This document shows positions 9,185 through 18,306 of a stretch of 63,215 nucleotides of DNA, piece after piece. Numbering within the stretch: the first letter of the stretch is position 1; the number at the start of each line of letters is the position of its first letter. Below the pieces are notes generated by a model. It worked only from the letters and a program-made list of their open reading frames with translations, was not told where the DNA came from and did no database searches. The stretch comes from DAISJM01 sp036821485 (GTDB lineage: Bacteria; Verrucomicrobiota; Kiritimatiellia; CAIQIC01; JAGNIJ01): contig DAISJM010000018.1 of the NCBI GenBank assembly GCA_036821485.1, positions 1 through 63,215 on the forward strand, read 5' to 3'. The position numbers were made by a program, and so were the translations under genes.

Positions 9185-10633
9185 ATGAAACGACGTGGCG
9201 CGGTTCTCGTGGTGCTCAAAGCGCTGGGTGTAGTGGTGCTGCTGGCCATGGCTCTGATCATCGCGGGTCGTTTCCTTGTCCAGCCCTGGCCGGAGCGCGC
9301 GCCGGGCGTCGTACTCGAACCTGCGCGCCCCATTCTCCGGGAGGCCGATGTAACGCCCGACAATGGCTACTATTACCTTCGCCAGATCGTCCAGCCGTCG
9401 GCGACTTCTCAGTGGGACAAGACATGCTTCTCGGAGTTCGCGGCGTGCGGATGGGGCAAGGGTACGTCGACCCAGTTGGAGGTATGGGTGCAGGCCATGG
9501 AGCCCGCGCAGGGGCTTCTGCGGAGCGCGGCGGATTGTACAAACAACCAGGTCCCGTCGGTGGACTCGTTCACCATGCTGGTGCCGTACGTATCGCCATT
9601 CCTGACGGCGGCCCGGTCGGCATGCGTCATGGCTGAACAGGCGGCGGCGCGGGGTGATTGGGAGGAGGCTGGGGAACACTATCGAGCGGCCCTGCAGACG
9701 GCAGACCAAGTGAGTCGTGGGGGTTCGGTGCTTCACGTACTGGTGAACATTGCGGTTGCGCGCGTCGCTTGCGACAGCATGCGCCGAACGGTAATCGAGA
9801 GAACCCCGTCATCTGATTTCCTTGTGCGGATGGAAGCGTTGCTGGGAGAAATCGATCGTGACCTCGAGCCGTTCTCTGAGTGTATACGCTACGAGTATCT
9901 TTGCTGGAGAAACGGCATGTCGGAGTTCTACCGCGCGCCGCGCAGGTTCTTCAGTATCGGCGATGCGGAGGACCAGACGGAGGGCGCATGGTTCAACGTC
10001 ATCAAGTGGCCCGCGTTGTGGCTGATGGGCAGCACGCCGTCGCAGACTACGCGGCACATGGAGGCGATGTATTCGCAGATGATTCAACTGGCGGAATCGG
10101 AACGTCCGCCGCAGCGCAGTTTTGACGACATTGTGCCGGGGCTTTGGCCGAGGGGCACGGTTGAAAGGGTAGGGATGTTCACCGACGATTGTGTCGGGAG
10201 AATTCTGGTGGCCTTGCTGATGCCGGCGATGGACAACGCGATGGAGCGCTACTGGGGGCACAGGGTTGCGTTGCGCGGTACGCGGTGTGTGCTGGCGATC
10301 CGGGCGTACGAGTTGAAGACGGGGCGAGTGCCGGATAGGCTGGAAGAGCTCATCCCGGGTTACCTGTCGGCCGTGCCCGATGATTGCTTTGCGCCGGTGC
10401 CTTCGCCGTTTCGGTTTGCGAAGCGGGATGAGGGTTGGGTGGTCTATAGCGTGGGGCCGGACGGGGTGGACAATCGGGCGCGGTATGACTGGCTTTCGCA
10501 GAGCGATCGTGCCGCCCATGGTACAGAATGCGATGTGATATTCGGATTGGACGAGTCGGCGCGGCGGTGTGAGGAGTATGTCGATGCGCAGTCCCATCCA
10601 TCCGTCGGAGTTTCCTGTCCGCGCGGCGACTGA
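9185..10633 (+). CDS. Membrane-anchored protein of unknown function (PVC-type)
   Basis: 482 aa. One N-terminal TM helix or uncleaved signal (about residues 8-28, VVLKALGVVVLLAMALIIAG), then a soluble mostly helical body. The C-terminal 90 residues contain GRVPDRLEELIPGYLSAVPD and 'VYSVGPDGVDN', a tail I recognise from uncharacterised PVC proteins related to type II-secretion pseudopilin-like tails. No catalytic motif is evident. ATG 9185 is preceded by GGGAGGG; the frame is open upstream into the palindromes, which is not credible coding. It appears to be its own transcription unit. Confidence 0.6.
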   Translation: MKRRGAVLVVLKALGVVVLLAMALIIAGRFLVQPWPERAPGVVLEPARPILREADVTPDNGYYYLRQIVQPSATSQWDKTCFSEFAACGWGKGTSTQLEVWVQAMEPAQGLLRSAADCTNNQVPSVDSFTMLVPYVSPFLTAARSACVMAEQAAARGDWEEAGEHYRAALQTADQVSRGGSVLHVLVNIAVARVACDSMRRTVIERTPSSDFLVRMEALLGEIDRDLEPFSECIRYEYLCWRNGMSEFYRAPRRFFSIGDAEDQTEGAWFNVIKWPALWLMGSTPSQTTRHMEAMYSQMIQLAESERPPQRSFDDIVPGLWPRGTVERVGMFTDDCVGRILVALLMPAMDNAMERYWGHRVALRGTRCVLAIRAYELKTGRVPDRLEELIPGYLSAVPDDCFAPVPSPFRFAKRDEGWVVYSVGPDGVDNRARYDWLSQSDRAAHGTECDVIFGLDESARRCEEYVDAQSHPSVGVSCPRGD

Positions 10634-10704
10634 TGTGCTTGGATTTGGGCGTCGACGGTAGTACGTTCGGAGCACGTCCTGCAACTAGTTCATGGAGGTG
10701 AAAT

Positions 10705-10986
10705 ATGGTCAGCGCGCTGGTACTTCTGAATGTGTCGCGAAACAAGATCAACGAGGTCGCGGGGAAATTGGCGGAAATGGATGGCATCACCGAGGTGTAC
10801 TCCGTGGCCGGCGAGTATGATCTTGTGGCGGTGATCCGCGTGAAGGACAACGAGGATCTTGCGCAACTGGTGACGAATCGTCTGCTCAAGGTGGAAGGCA
10901 TCACCAAGTCGGAGACGCTGATCGCTTTTCAGGTCTATTCGCGTCATGACCTGGAGTCGATGTTCTCCATTGGCGCCGACAAGTAG
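10705..10986 (+). CDS. Stand-alone Lrp/AsnC ligand-binding (RAM) domain protein
   Basis: 93 aa, the size of a lone effector-binding domain with no helix-turn-helix. The fold signature is the beta-alpha-beta-beta-alpha-beta run with 'GEYDLVAVIRVKD' near residues 32-44 and 'KSETLIAFQVYSRHD' at 71-85, as in AsnC C-terminal domains. Such SMLC-type proteins bind small metabolites (amino acids) and oligomerise. It has a strong ribosome site (GGAGGTGA before ATG 10705). It lies 5 nt before the glycan operon and may be its first gene or a sensor for it (inference). Confidence 0.82.
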   Translation: MVSALVLLNVSRNKINEVAGKLAEMDGITEVYSVAGEYDLVAVIRVKDNEDLAQLVTNRLLKVEGITKSETLIAFQVYSRHDLESMFSIGADK

Positions 10987-10991
10987 AGAAG

Positions 10992-11969
10992 GTGGTCGGT
11001 CGCGTCGTGAAGCTTGTCATCCAGATCCCGTGTTACAACGAGGAGCCGACGCTTGGCGTCGCGCTTGCGGCGTTGCCGCGGTCGCTGCCCGGCGTTGACG
11101 TGATCGAGTGGCTGGTGGTGGATGACGGCAGTACGGACCGCACGGCGGAGGTGGCGAAGGCGGCCGGCGTGGATCACGTGATTCGCTTCCGGCGACATCG
11201 GGGTTTGGCCAGAGCTTTCATGGCGGGGTTGCAGGCGGCGCTGGCCGCAGGGGCGGATGTTATCGTCAATACCGATGCCGACAATCAGTACAGCGCGGCG
11301 TCCATCCCCGACCTGCTTGCGCCCATCCTGGCGGGCGGTGCCGATATTGTCGTTGGCTCGCGACCGATTGCCGAGATCGAACACTTCTCGCCGCTCAAGA
11401 AACTTCTCCAGCGTCTGGGAAGCTGGGTTGTGCGATTGGCGAGTAATACGGCGATCGACGATGCGCCGAGCGGATTCCGTGCTTTCACCCGCGATGCGGC
11501 GATGAAGATCAACGTGTTCAGCGAGTACACCTATACGCTGGAGACCATCATCCAGGCGGGTCAAAAGGGGATGGCCGTGGTGGCGGTGCCGATTCAGACC
11601 AATCCGCCGTTGCGCACGTCCCGTCTTGTTCGGAGCATCCCGCAGTATTTGCTGCTCTCCATGGCGACCATTGTCCGGATATTTGTCACGTATCGTCCTT
11701 TGCGGTTCTTCACGTTGATGGGGTTTGTCTTCTTCATCCCAGGGTTCCTGCTGGGAGTGCGGTTTCTGTTCTACTACTTCAGCGGGCATGGCGTTGGTCA
11801 CGTGCAGTCGGTCATTCTCTCGGGGTTACTGATGGGGGCAGGCTTCCTGCTGATGGTGATTGCGCTGGTCGTGGATCTGATCGCGGTGAATCGGGTCCTG
11901 CTGGAGAATGTGGACGCGCGGCTGCGGCGTATCGAGGGCCGGACGGGTTCCGGTGCGCGACATGCCTGA
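10992..11969 (+). CDS. Family 2 glycosyltransferase with C-terminal TM helices (DPM1-like)
   Basis: 325 aa; transfers sugar from a nucleotide donor, probably to polyprenyl phosphate. The GT-A domain starts 'VIQIPCYNEEPTL', with VVDDGSTD near residues 41-48 and the metal-binding DAD in 'NTDADNQY' near 95. Two or three TM helices follow between about 230 and 305. The GTG at 10992 has AGAGAAGG upstream; GTG 11007 is an alternative that starts closer to the conserved motif. It overlaps the next gene by 8 nt. It opens the glycan operon and could charge the lipid-linked sugar used by the GT39-like enzyme at 18303. Confidence 0.85.
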   Translation: MVGRVVKLVIQIPCYNEEPTLGVALAALPRSLPGVDVIEWLVVDDGSTDRTAEVAKAAGVDHVIRFRRHRGLARAFMAGLQAALAAGADVIVNTDADNQYSAASIPDLLAPILAGGADIVVGSRPIAEIEHFSPLKKLLQRLGSWVVRLASNTAIDDAPSGFRAFTRDAAMKINVFSEYTYTLETIIQAGQKGMAVVAVPIQTNPPLRTSRLVRSIPQYLLLSMATIVRIFVTYRPLRFFTLMGFVFFIPGFLLGVRFLFYYFSGHGVGHVQSVILSGLLMGAGFLLMVIALVVDLIAVNRVLLENVDARLRRIEGRTGSGARHA

Positions 11970-13068
11970 CGCGGTCGCGCTGAATGACGGCGCAAAGGCG
12001 GTTTTGGTGGGGCCGGCTCTTCCTTGCCGTGGCGGTGTGGCGCAGTATTCCACGATGTTGCACAGGACATGGCGCCAGCGTGCCGAACTCCTGACAATCT
12101 CCTGCGCAGAGAGTTATCCATCGTGGCTCTATCCCGGGCGGTCCACCGTCGAACCTGGTTTTGAGCATCACCAAGAGCCCGGCGTTGAATACCTATTGAA
12201 ACCTTTTCAGCCTGCGAATTGGAAACGCGTGGCGCAGCGGATTCTGTCTCACGGGGCTCGGACCGTGGTGTTGTCGTGGTGGACGGCATTCTGGGCGCCG
12301 GCGATTGGCCTATTGGCCCGGAGGTTGCGCGCAGGCGGCATGCGAGTGGTCTTCCTCTGCCACAATGTTTTCGACCATGAGCCGTCGTGGTGGAAGGTTG
12401 GCCTGACAAGATGGGTGTTGAAGTCCGGCGATGCCTTTGTCACGCAATCACAATCCGAGGCCGACGTGCTGCTGAAGCTTCTCCCGGGAGCATGCGTCCA
12501 TGTGTACCCGCATCCGGTGTTCACGCAGTATCCGGAGGCACAGTGCAAGATGCCGCGCCGTGCGGGGCTTGAGCTCCTTTTCTTTGGGTTGGCGCGGCCC
12601 TACAAGGGCTTGGACGTGCTGCTGGGTGCGATGCGGTTGCTCAAAGGAGAGGACGTCTTTCTGACGGTGGCCGGCGAGTGGTGGATGAAGAACGACGCGT
12701 TGCGTCGGGAGTTGGCGGCCTGCGGCAATGTGGAGATTGTGGACCGGTACATTCCTTTCGCGGAGACGGGCGACTACTTTCAGCGTGCCGACGTTGTGGT
12801 GTTGCCGTACCGAACTGTCACGGGCACGGGAGTTGTGCCCCTGGCCTACCGCTATGGAAAGCCAGTGGTGACTACACGGGTGGGTGGACTGCCGGAAGTG
12901 GTTGAGGACGGCGTGTCCGGGCGATTGGCGGATTCAGGTGATCCGCAGGCCTTGGCTGCAGCGCTTCGTGAATTTCGACCGGGGCATGGGTTGCCGGCGG
13001 GTGGGGTGGCGCGGGTTGCGTCGCGCATGACGTGGGCGGGGCTGTGTGATACGTTGAGCAAAGCATGA
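11962..13068 (+). CDS. Family 4 (GT-B) glycosyltransferase
   Basis: 368 aa retaining glycosyltransferase. The N-terminal domain has the glycine motif 'PCRGGVAQYS'. The C-terminal Rossmann domain has 'LLFFGLARPYKGLDVLLGAM' and the donor-binding 'VVTTRVGGLPEVVEDGVSG' preceded by 'PLAYRYGKP'. The in-frame reading begins further upstream at 11908, but ATG 11962 fits the overlap with the preceding gene and gives a normal GT4 N-terminus. It overlaps the next ATG (ATGA at 13065). It likely extends an envelope glycan; sugar specificity is unknown. Confidence 0.85.
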   Translation: MPDAVALNDGAKAVLVGPALPCRGGVAQYSTMLHRTWRQRAELLTISCAESYPSWLYPGRSTVEPGFEHHQEPGVEYLLKPFQPANWKRVAQRILSHGARTVVLSWWTAFWAPAIGLLARRLRAGGMRVVFLCHNVFDHEPSWWKVGLTRWVLKSGDAFVTQSQSEADVLLKLLPGACVHVYPHPVFTQYPEAQCKMPRRAGLELLFFGLARPYKGLDVLLGAMRLLKGEDVFLTVAGEWWMKNDALRRELAACGNVEIVDRYIPFAETGDYFQRADVVVLPYRTVTGTGVVPLAYRYGKPVVTTRVGGLPEVVEDGVSGRLADSGDPQALAAALREFRPGHGLPAGGVARVASRMTWAGLCDTLSKA

Positions 13069-14192
13069 AGATATTTCGTTTTCGCGACGTGGTTCCCGAG
13101 ATACCGAGGCTTCTGTTTCGCAGGTCATTGCGTTTCCGTTTTGAACTGCTGCCGCAGGAGGCGCGGAACCTGTCCGGCAGGAAGATCATGAATTTTTTTG
13201 TCGCGGGCTTGAATCAGTTCTTCAAACCTGCGCGCCCGTTTGGCCATCCGGTGGTGGCGCAGGTCGAGCCCAGCAACTACTGCAATCTGGCGTGCCCGTT
13301 GTGTGTCACCACCTCGCAATCCAATGCGCGTCCGCGCGCGCTGCTGTCCCTGGAGACCTTTAAATCGTTCATCGACGAAGTGGGCGATTACCTGTTGATC
13401 ATCGTGCTTTGGAATTGGGGCGAGCCGTTCCTGAACCCGGACCTGTGCCGCATGATTGCCTATGCCAAGAAGAAGGGCATCGTGGTCCATTGCAGCACGA
13501 ACGGGAATGTTCCGATGGACGACGCGAAAGCTGATGAACTGGTGGCGAGCGGATTGGACAGCCTGGTGTTCGGTATCGACGGCGCAACGGAGAAGACATA
13601 TCGGCAGTATCGGAAAGGTGGAGACCTGTCGCGCGTCATCGGCAACATGGAGAAGATTATTCAAGCGAGGAAGCGGCAAGGGGTGACGACACCACGACTT
13701 GTTCTGCGATTTGTGGTCATGAGTCACAATGAGCACGAGATCGAATTGGCGCGGGCGTTGGCTAAGAGAATTGGTGTCGACTACTTTTCACTGAAGAACG
13801 TGGACCTTCCATCCTCGTGCGGGGAGGACCTGGACAGCAAGTATGTGCCGGTGGCGAACAAGTACCGGCGCTATGAGTACGGCGAAAAGGCAGGTGATCG
13901 GAAGAGACAGCCCTTCGTCTGCCCGCGCCCGTGGAAACGCATCACGTTGGATGCTTTGGGGCACATCATCTTCTGCGAAATGGACTATCAGAACCTGCAT
14001 CCCTTTGGCTGCATGAACGAAGGCGAGAGTGCGATGAGTGCGTGGAAGGGAGATACGGCCGCGAGCTTCCGGCGCGAGTTCCACGACGGCCACAACCGAT
14101 TTGCTCCCTGCGTAACCTGCACGTACAAGAACAGTACGACAGACGGCTGCATCATTGACTGCGAGCGGATGCGCCCACCCCGGGGGGCCTGA
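13065..14192 (+). CDS. Radical SAM/SPASM enzyme A
   Basis: 375 aa. Iron-sulfur motif C73-x3-C77-x2-C80 (YCNLACPLC), 'NWGEPFLNPDL' GEP-type SAM motif near 117, and TIM-barrel features 'CSTNGNV'. A C-terminal SPASM region carries clustered cysteines (FVCPRPW, IIFCEMD, APCVTCTYK, GCIIDC) for auxiliary clusters. It is coupled by ATGA overlap to the GT4 gene. No RiPP precursor gene is visible, so a role in sugar, lipid or glycan modification fits the context better than peptide maturation (inference). The substrate is unknown. Confidence 0.85.
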   Translation: MKIFRFRDVVPEIPRLLFRRSLRFRFELLPQEARNLSGRKIMNFFVAGLNQFFKPARPFGHPVVAQVEPSNYCNLACPLCVTTSQSNARPRALLSLETFKSFIDEVGDYLLIIVLWNWGEPFLNPDLCRMIAYAKKKGIVVHCSTNGNVPMDDAKADELVASGLDSLVFGIDGATEKTYRQYRKGGDLSRVIGNMEKIIQARKRQGVTTPRLVLRFVVMSHNEHEIELARALAKRIGVDYFSLKNVDLPSSCGEDLDSKYVPVANKYRRYEYGEKAGDRKRQPFVCPRPWKRITLDALGHIIFCEMDYQNLHPFGCMNEGESAMSAWKGDTAASFRREFHDGHNRFAPCVTCTYKNSTTDGCIIDCERMRPPRGA

Positions 14193-14200
14193 GACCTGCC

Positions 14201-15118
14201 ATGCTATGCAGCGTCATCATTTGCACCTTCAACCGTGCGCCACTGCTCCGGCGCGCGCTGGAGGCCTTGGAACACCAGACGCTTGCCCCCGACACGTACG
14301 AGATTCTCGTGGTGAATGATGGATCCACGGATCATACAGCGACGGTGTGCGAGGAGATGCGATCACGCCTGTCCGGCCTTCACTGTATTGCCATGTCTCG
14401 GAATGTTGGGCATGCCGCGTCGTGCAACGAGGGGGTGCGCGTGGCGCGTGGCGATTACATCCTGTTTACTGATGATGATTGCGTTCCTGATGAGCATTGG
14501 GTTGAGAGGATGAGGTCGGCGCTGGATCGTGAACCGATCATCACGGGCGCGGTCGAGAGTCCAAGATCTCCCTATATCAAACTCTGCCACAACATTGACC
14601 AGTTTCATCGCTACATGCCGGGTCGCCCGCGGGGCCATGTGCCGTTCATCGGTGGTGCCAACATCGGTTTCCGGCGAGCTGTGCTTGAGGAGCTTGGGGG
14701 CTTCGAAGCGGGGCGACGTCTGGCGTTCGACACGCAAATTGCGCTGCGGGCGCAGGAGGCGGGCTATCACGTATGTTTCGAGCCGGATGCGATTGTGCTC
14801 CACGATCCCCCGGCCGAGCGATGCCATTTTGTGGAGGTGCTGCGCTATTCGGCGTCACATGCGGCGGCTACAATCTCCTTGCGGATCGAGCACGGGAACG
14901 TACTGGGGACACCCTTCGTGCTAAAGTCTGTGCCCTTGCTGATACTGTCGGCCCCCGTGATCGCTTCCGTCGTAGTGGTGCGGATGTTTGCAGGTAACCC
15001 GCGGCTCTGGACGTGTCTGCATGCGGCTCCCATGGTGTGGCTGATGAAACTGTCTTGGTGTTGGGGTGCTGCCCAGGGGCTCCTCAGGTTGCGTCGCAGT
15101 GAGAAGGGGACCCCATGA
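14201..15118 (+). CDS. Family 2 glycosyltransferase with C-terminal TM segment
   Basis: 305 aa. GT-A motifs: 'VIICTFNRAPLLRRAL' at the N-terminus, 'VVNDGSTDHT' near 39, the DDD metal site in 'LFTDDDCVPDEHW' near 92, and 'FIGGANIGFRRAVLEELGGF' near 155. Hydrophobic helices near 245-265 and 270-290 suggest membrane attachment. The product most resembles rhamnosyl- or galactosyl-transferases of exopolysaccharide loci. It starts 8 nt after radical SAM A and overlaps the next gene by 4 nt. Confidence 0.85.
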   Translation: MLCSVIICTFNRAPLLRRALEALEHQTLAPDTYEILVVNDGSTDHTATVCEEMRSRLSGLHCIAMSRNVGHAASCNEGVRVARGDYILFTDDDCVPDEHWVERMRSALDREPIITGAVESPRSPYIKLCHNIDQFHRYMPGRPRGHVPFIGGANIGFRRAVLEELGGFEAGRRLAFDTQIALRAQEAGYHVCFEPDAIVLHDPPAERCHFVEVLRYSASHAAATISLRIEHGNVLGTPFVLKSVPLLILSAPVIASVVVVRMFAGNPRLWTCLHAAPMVWLMKLSWCWGAAQGLLRLRRSEKGTP

Positions 15119-16122
15119 CGATGCCCGAGATGTCTGTCATCATCCCTGCAGAGCATCGCGGGAAGTTTTTGGCGAAGGCCATTGAATCAGCCATATGCAT
15201 GACAAGTCCTGCCGGCGGTTTTGAAATCATCGTGGGTCTGCTGCGCGGTGATACCGATGCTCGTCGCACGGCCGAGGAAGTGATGGGACGGGCCGGTGTG
15301 CAAGTGCATCTTGTTGAGGCAGGGGGAAGAAGCCACGCCAGTATTCTTAATGCTGCGTGCCGCCTGGCACGGGGAAGGGTTTTGGTATTTGCCGACGACG
15401 ATTGTGTATTTTCTCCGGATTGGCTCGTGGTGCTTGATGAGGTCTGGAAGACGCATCCGGGCGCGGTGATGGTCGGTGGATCGGATCGCCTGCCACCGGG
15501 TTCTTCACCGTTCGCGCTGGCGCTGGACGTTGTGCTCAACTCCTGGGTGGGTTCGGGCATGGCTCGCCGGGGCGAGGGTTGGCGGGCGGGGACCTACTAT
15601 CCCAAGCTGTGGGGTATGGCCATCCTGAGGGAGAAGGCGATGGAGTTGGCCAGACCATCCGACAATGGTCCGCGCGTGTTCGATGAGGACCTTGAAGTGA
15701 TGGAAGCGGCGGACCTGGGGAGTCGATGCCGTTCGGCCGGCTATCAGATCCTCTATTGCAAGGACTGGGTGATAGGGCATCACCGCCACACGAACTGGAA
15801 ACTGTTTGCCTTGCGTTGCTGGCAAATGGCCGTTGCAGCCAAGCGTCTTGGAACGCATGGGTTTGCGCACGGACTGCTGGCCATCTGGAACGTGGGAATG
15901 TTGCTGGCGGTTTTCGCCGCCGTTCTGGTGGGGGGATTCCGTCCAGTCGTGCTCTCGGCCTTTGGGTTGTATGCTGCCATTCTGCTGACGATGGGGCTGG
16001 TGGGTGCCGTGAAGACGGGGCGTGCGAGTGTTGCGTGGAGGGTCCCGCTACTGCTGATGGTGGTTCACTTCGCCCGCGGATGGGGCTATCTGCTAGGCTC
16101 TCGGAACGGGAGTGGGGTATGA
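15115..16122 (+). CDS. Family 2 glycosyltransferase, TM-anchored
   Basis: 335 aa. 'SVIIPAEHRGKFL' start motif, 'GGRSHASILNAACRLARGRVLVFADDDCVF' with the DDD metal triad near 100, then 'FDEDLEV' as a putative ED acceptor motif near 185. Three hydrophobic segments (about 255-330) form the C-terminal membrane anchor. It overlaps both neighbours by 4 nt (ATGA type), so this stretch is one translationally coupled operon. The canonical NDGS motif is weak, so its donor site may be divergent. Confidence 0.82.
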   Translation: MTMPEMSVIIPAEHRGKFLAKAIESAICMTSPAGGFEIIVGLLRGDTDARRTAEEVMGRAGVQVHLVEAGGRSHASILNAACRLARGRVLVFADDDCVFSPDWLVVLDEVWKTHPGAVMVGGSDRLPPGSSPFALALDVVLNSWVGSGMARRGEGWRAGTYYPKLWGMAILREKAMELARPSDNGPRVFDEDLEVMEAADLGSRCRSAGYQILYCKDWVIGHHRHTNWKLFALRCWQMAVAAKRLGTHGFAHGLLAIWNVGMLLAVFAAVLVGGFRPVVLSAFGLYAAILLTMGLVGAVKTGRASVAWRVPLLLMVVHFARGWGYLLGSRNGSGV

Positions 16123-17321
16123 GTTCTTCAGCGTGGTTTACCAAGGCCCGCGCGGCAGCCGGGATTCTGCACGGGTCACGAACTTTTGGTGGTCCGGTGC
16201 AGGCCGGGATTGGACTTTCGCATCACTGTAATCTGAAATGCATCCACTGCTATTTCTTTTCCCCGGTGGCGTCGATGCCGAACTCGCGCGAGCGGCGTCG
16301 CGGTCTGCTGGGGAACGCCCCGGCGGCCGACAGTCCCGTTGGCATTTCCCCGATCGATGTTGATCCGACGGCGGAGCATCGACTCATCGACGAACTGTTG
16401 CGCATGGGTACGCGCAGATTTCAGTTCACCGGCAACGGCGAAGCTTTCATGCATCCGCAGGCGCTCGACTTCATGCGTCAGGCCAAAGAGGGTGGGGCCT
16501 TCTGTTTCTCGAATACGAATGGGACGTTGCTTCGACCAGCCGTGATTGACGCACTGTTCGACATGAGCTTTGACGAGTTGAGAGTGACGGTGATGGCCGG
16601 CACGGCGGACGGTTATGTCCGCACGCATCCGGGGGTGCGAGCGGCGATGTTCGACCAGCTTCGCGACAGTCTCCGTTACATCGCGGAGCAGAAGCAGCGG
16701 CTGGGGCTGAGGAAGCCGTGCGTCAAACTGGTCATCATCGTCGTGAAACAGAATCACGACGAGTTGCTGAGCTTTGCGCGTCTGGCGGAGGACGTGCGGG
16801 CAGATGGCGTGCTGATCAAGCCGGTGGATGACGTGGGAGACCCCGGGTTGCTGGCCGTCGTGCCGAGCGATGAAGAATCGATGGTCGTTCGCCGGCAGGT
16901 CGATGAATCGCGCGGCATGTTCGAACGAGCGGGTATCGGTCACAACACGGACCATTTCCTGTCGGTCTTTCAGAGGAGGTTGGACACCGCGGAACTGTAT
17001 CGAAGCATTCCGTGTGTCTATGGCTGGTTGTCGACGTTGATCGAGGCCGATGGCACGGTCTATCCCTGCTGCCGTTGTTACGATACGTTGGGCAATGCAT
17101 TCGACAGCGGTTTCGCGGCTATCTGGGAAGGTGCTGCCTACCGTGAATTTCGGAGGCAGGCGATTTCATTGCCGCGAGGCACGACGGCGGTCAAGGGGTG
17201 CTCCTGTGAGCGATGCGTGCATCACGAGGCGAACATCAAGGCCTATGGCATGATGCATCCTTGGGCACGGCGTCGTCTGCGCAATTTGGCGGTTAGTCGG
17301 GGTGGGGGAGACGGGGAATAG
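16119..17321 (+). CDS. Radical SAM/SPASM enzyme B
   Basis: 400 aa. The iron-sulfur motif is C37-x3-C41-x2-C44 (HCNLKCIHCYFF). 'FTGNGEAFMHPQALDFM' is the GxGE-type SAM motif. The SPASM tail has 'IPCVYGW', 'VYPCCRCYDTLGN' and 'GCSCERCVHHEAN'. It is only distantly like enzyme A in the same operon, so the two are probably not simple duplicates. ATG 16119 overlaps the upstream stop. The longer open frame from 15726 runs antiparallel to sense through the glycosyltransferase and is not used. Substrate unknown; a modified sugar or glycan aglycone is a guess from context. Confidence 0.83.
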   Translation: MSSSAWFTKARAAAGILHGSRTFGGPVQAGIGLSHHCNLKCIHCYFFSPVASMPNSRERRRGLLGNAPAADSPVGISPIDVDPTAEHRLIDELLRMGTRRFQFTGNGEAFMHPQALDFMRQAKEGGAFCFSNTNGTLLRPAVIDALFDMSFDELRVTVMAGTADGYVRTHPGVRAAMFDQLRDSLRYIAEQKQRLGLRKPCVKLVIIVVKQNHDELLSFARLAEDVRADGVLIKPVDDVGDPGLLAVVPSDEESMVVRRQVDESRGMFERAGIGHNTDHFLSVFQRRLDTAELYRSIPCVYGWLSTLIEADGTVYPCCRCYDTLGNAFDSGFAAIWEGAAYREFRRQAISLPRGTTAVKGCSCERCVHHEANIKAYGMMHPWARRRLRNLAVSRGGGDGE

Positions 17322-17391
17322 CGCCCTCGCATTTTGCAGGGCAGTTCGTTCCTGTCTTGCCGTGGGACTTCACAGACGGTAGACATCTCCC

Positions 17392-18306
17392 ATGCGTTTG
17401 CGAATCATCGTCTCGGTACTGCTCTTCCTGGCGATTCTTGCGCTGGGCGGGGCCTATTACCTTCATCACGCGAGTGATTTCCGTCTCATCACGACGCTTG
17501 CGGTCATGCCGGTGGTTTTGCTGGTGGCGTGCAAGGTGTCGCTGGCCGTGCTCCAGGCCGTGCCGCTGCAATTGCTTACGGAGCCCTACGGCGTTCGCCT
17601 GACGTGGCTCCAGGCCTTCAGCCTGTCGCGCGCGACGATGTTCACCTCCTTGTTTCTCCCCTTTCCGGGTGGTGCCTCGGTCAAGGCGGTCTACCTCAAG
17701 AAATTCCATGACTTCAAGTATGGCTCGTTCATCGCATCGATGAGCATATCGGGCATTATCAAGATCATGGTGATCAGTATGTTTGCGATGGTGATCACCA
17801 TCCCGTACCTGCCGGGTTCGGCGATGCTGTTGCTGGTGGCCGGAGCATTCTTCGGTGCGTCGGCAGGATTCCTGTCGCTGGCCCATCGCATACCGGACCG
17901 TTGGTTGTCCTTCTGGGGAAGGCTGCAGAAATTGGCAGCCGAATGGCGAACGATCCGGCATAACCGGTTGGTGCTGTTGAAGGTCGCCCTGCTCAATGCG
18001 TTCGGTCTGCTGATTTCCATCCTGGCCATCTACGAGGCCTTCCGGGCATTTGGGCTGGGGATCTCGCTGGTGGCCGCTGCGGCAATCTCCTGCTTCCTGA
18101 ACCTGGTCAGCACGATGAAGCTCATTCCGGGTGACTTGGGAATTCGGGAGTTTGTTTTTGCGGGCGTATCAGGACTGTTCGGCGTGGGCGTAAATGAAGG
18201 CCTGCACGCGGCAGCGCTTCATCGGATCGTGGAGACGTTGCTCACGCTTATTCTTGCGCCGGGCGCCATGGTGCCGCTTTCGATGAAGGCGAAGGAGGCG
18301 GAATGA
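17392..18306 (+). CDS. YbhN/AglD-like integral membrane protein (LPG synthase TM domain family)
   Basis: 304 aa, about eight TM helices, no soluble domain. It fits the family of flippase-like membrane proteins related to the transmembrane half of lysylphosphatidylglycerol synthases (UPF0104). Conserved-looking signatures are 'FLPFPGGASVKAVYLKKF' near 83-100 and 'MKLIPGDLGIREFVFAGV' near 243-260. Members often sit in glycan operons, where lipid-linked substrate flipping is suspected but mostly unproven. ATG 17392 lies 70 nt after radical SAM B; it overlaps the next gene by 4 nt. Confidence 0.78.
   Translation: MRLRIIVSVLLFLAILALGGAYYLHHASDFRLITTLAVMPVVLLVACKVSLAVLQAVPLQLLTEPYGVRLTWLQAFSLSRATMFTSLFLPFPGGASVKAVYLKKFHDFKYGSFIASMSISGIIKIMVISMFAMVITIPYLPGSAMLLLVAGAFFGASAGFLSLAHRIPDRWLSFWGRLQKLAAEWRTIRHNRLVLLKVALLNAFGLLISILAIYEAFRAFGLGISLVAAAAISCFLNLVSTMKLIPGDLGIREFVFAGVSGLFGVGVNEGLHAAALHRIVETLLTLILAPGAMVPLSMKAKEAE

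Noticed and set aside
10705..10986. Full Lrp/AsnC transcription factor
   Set aside because: At 93 aa there is no room for a helix-turn-helix; only the effector-binding domain is present.
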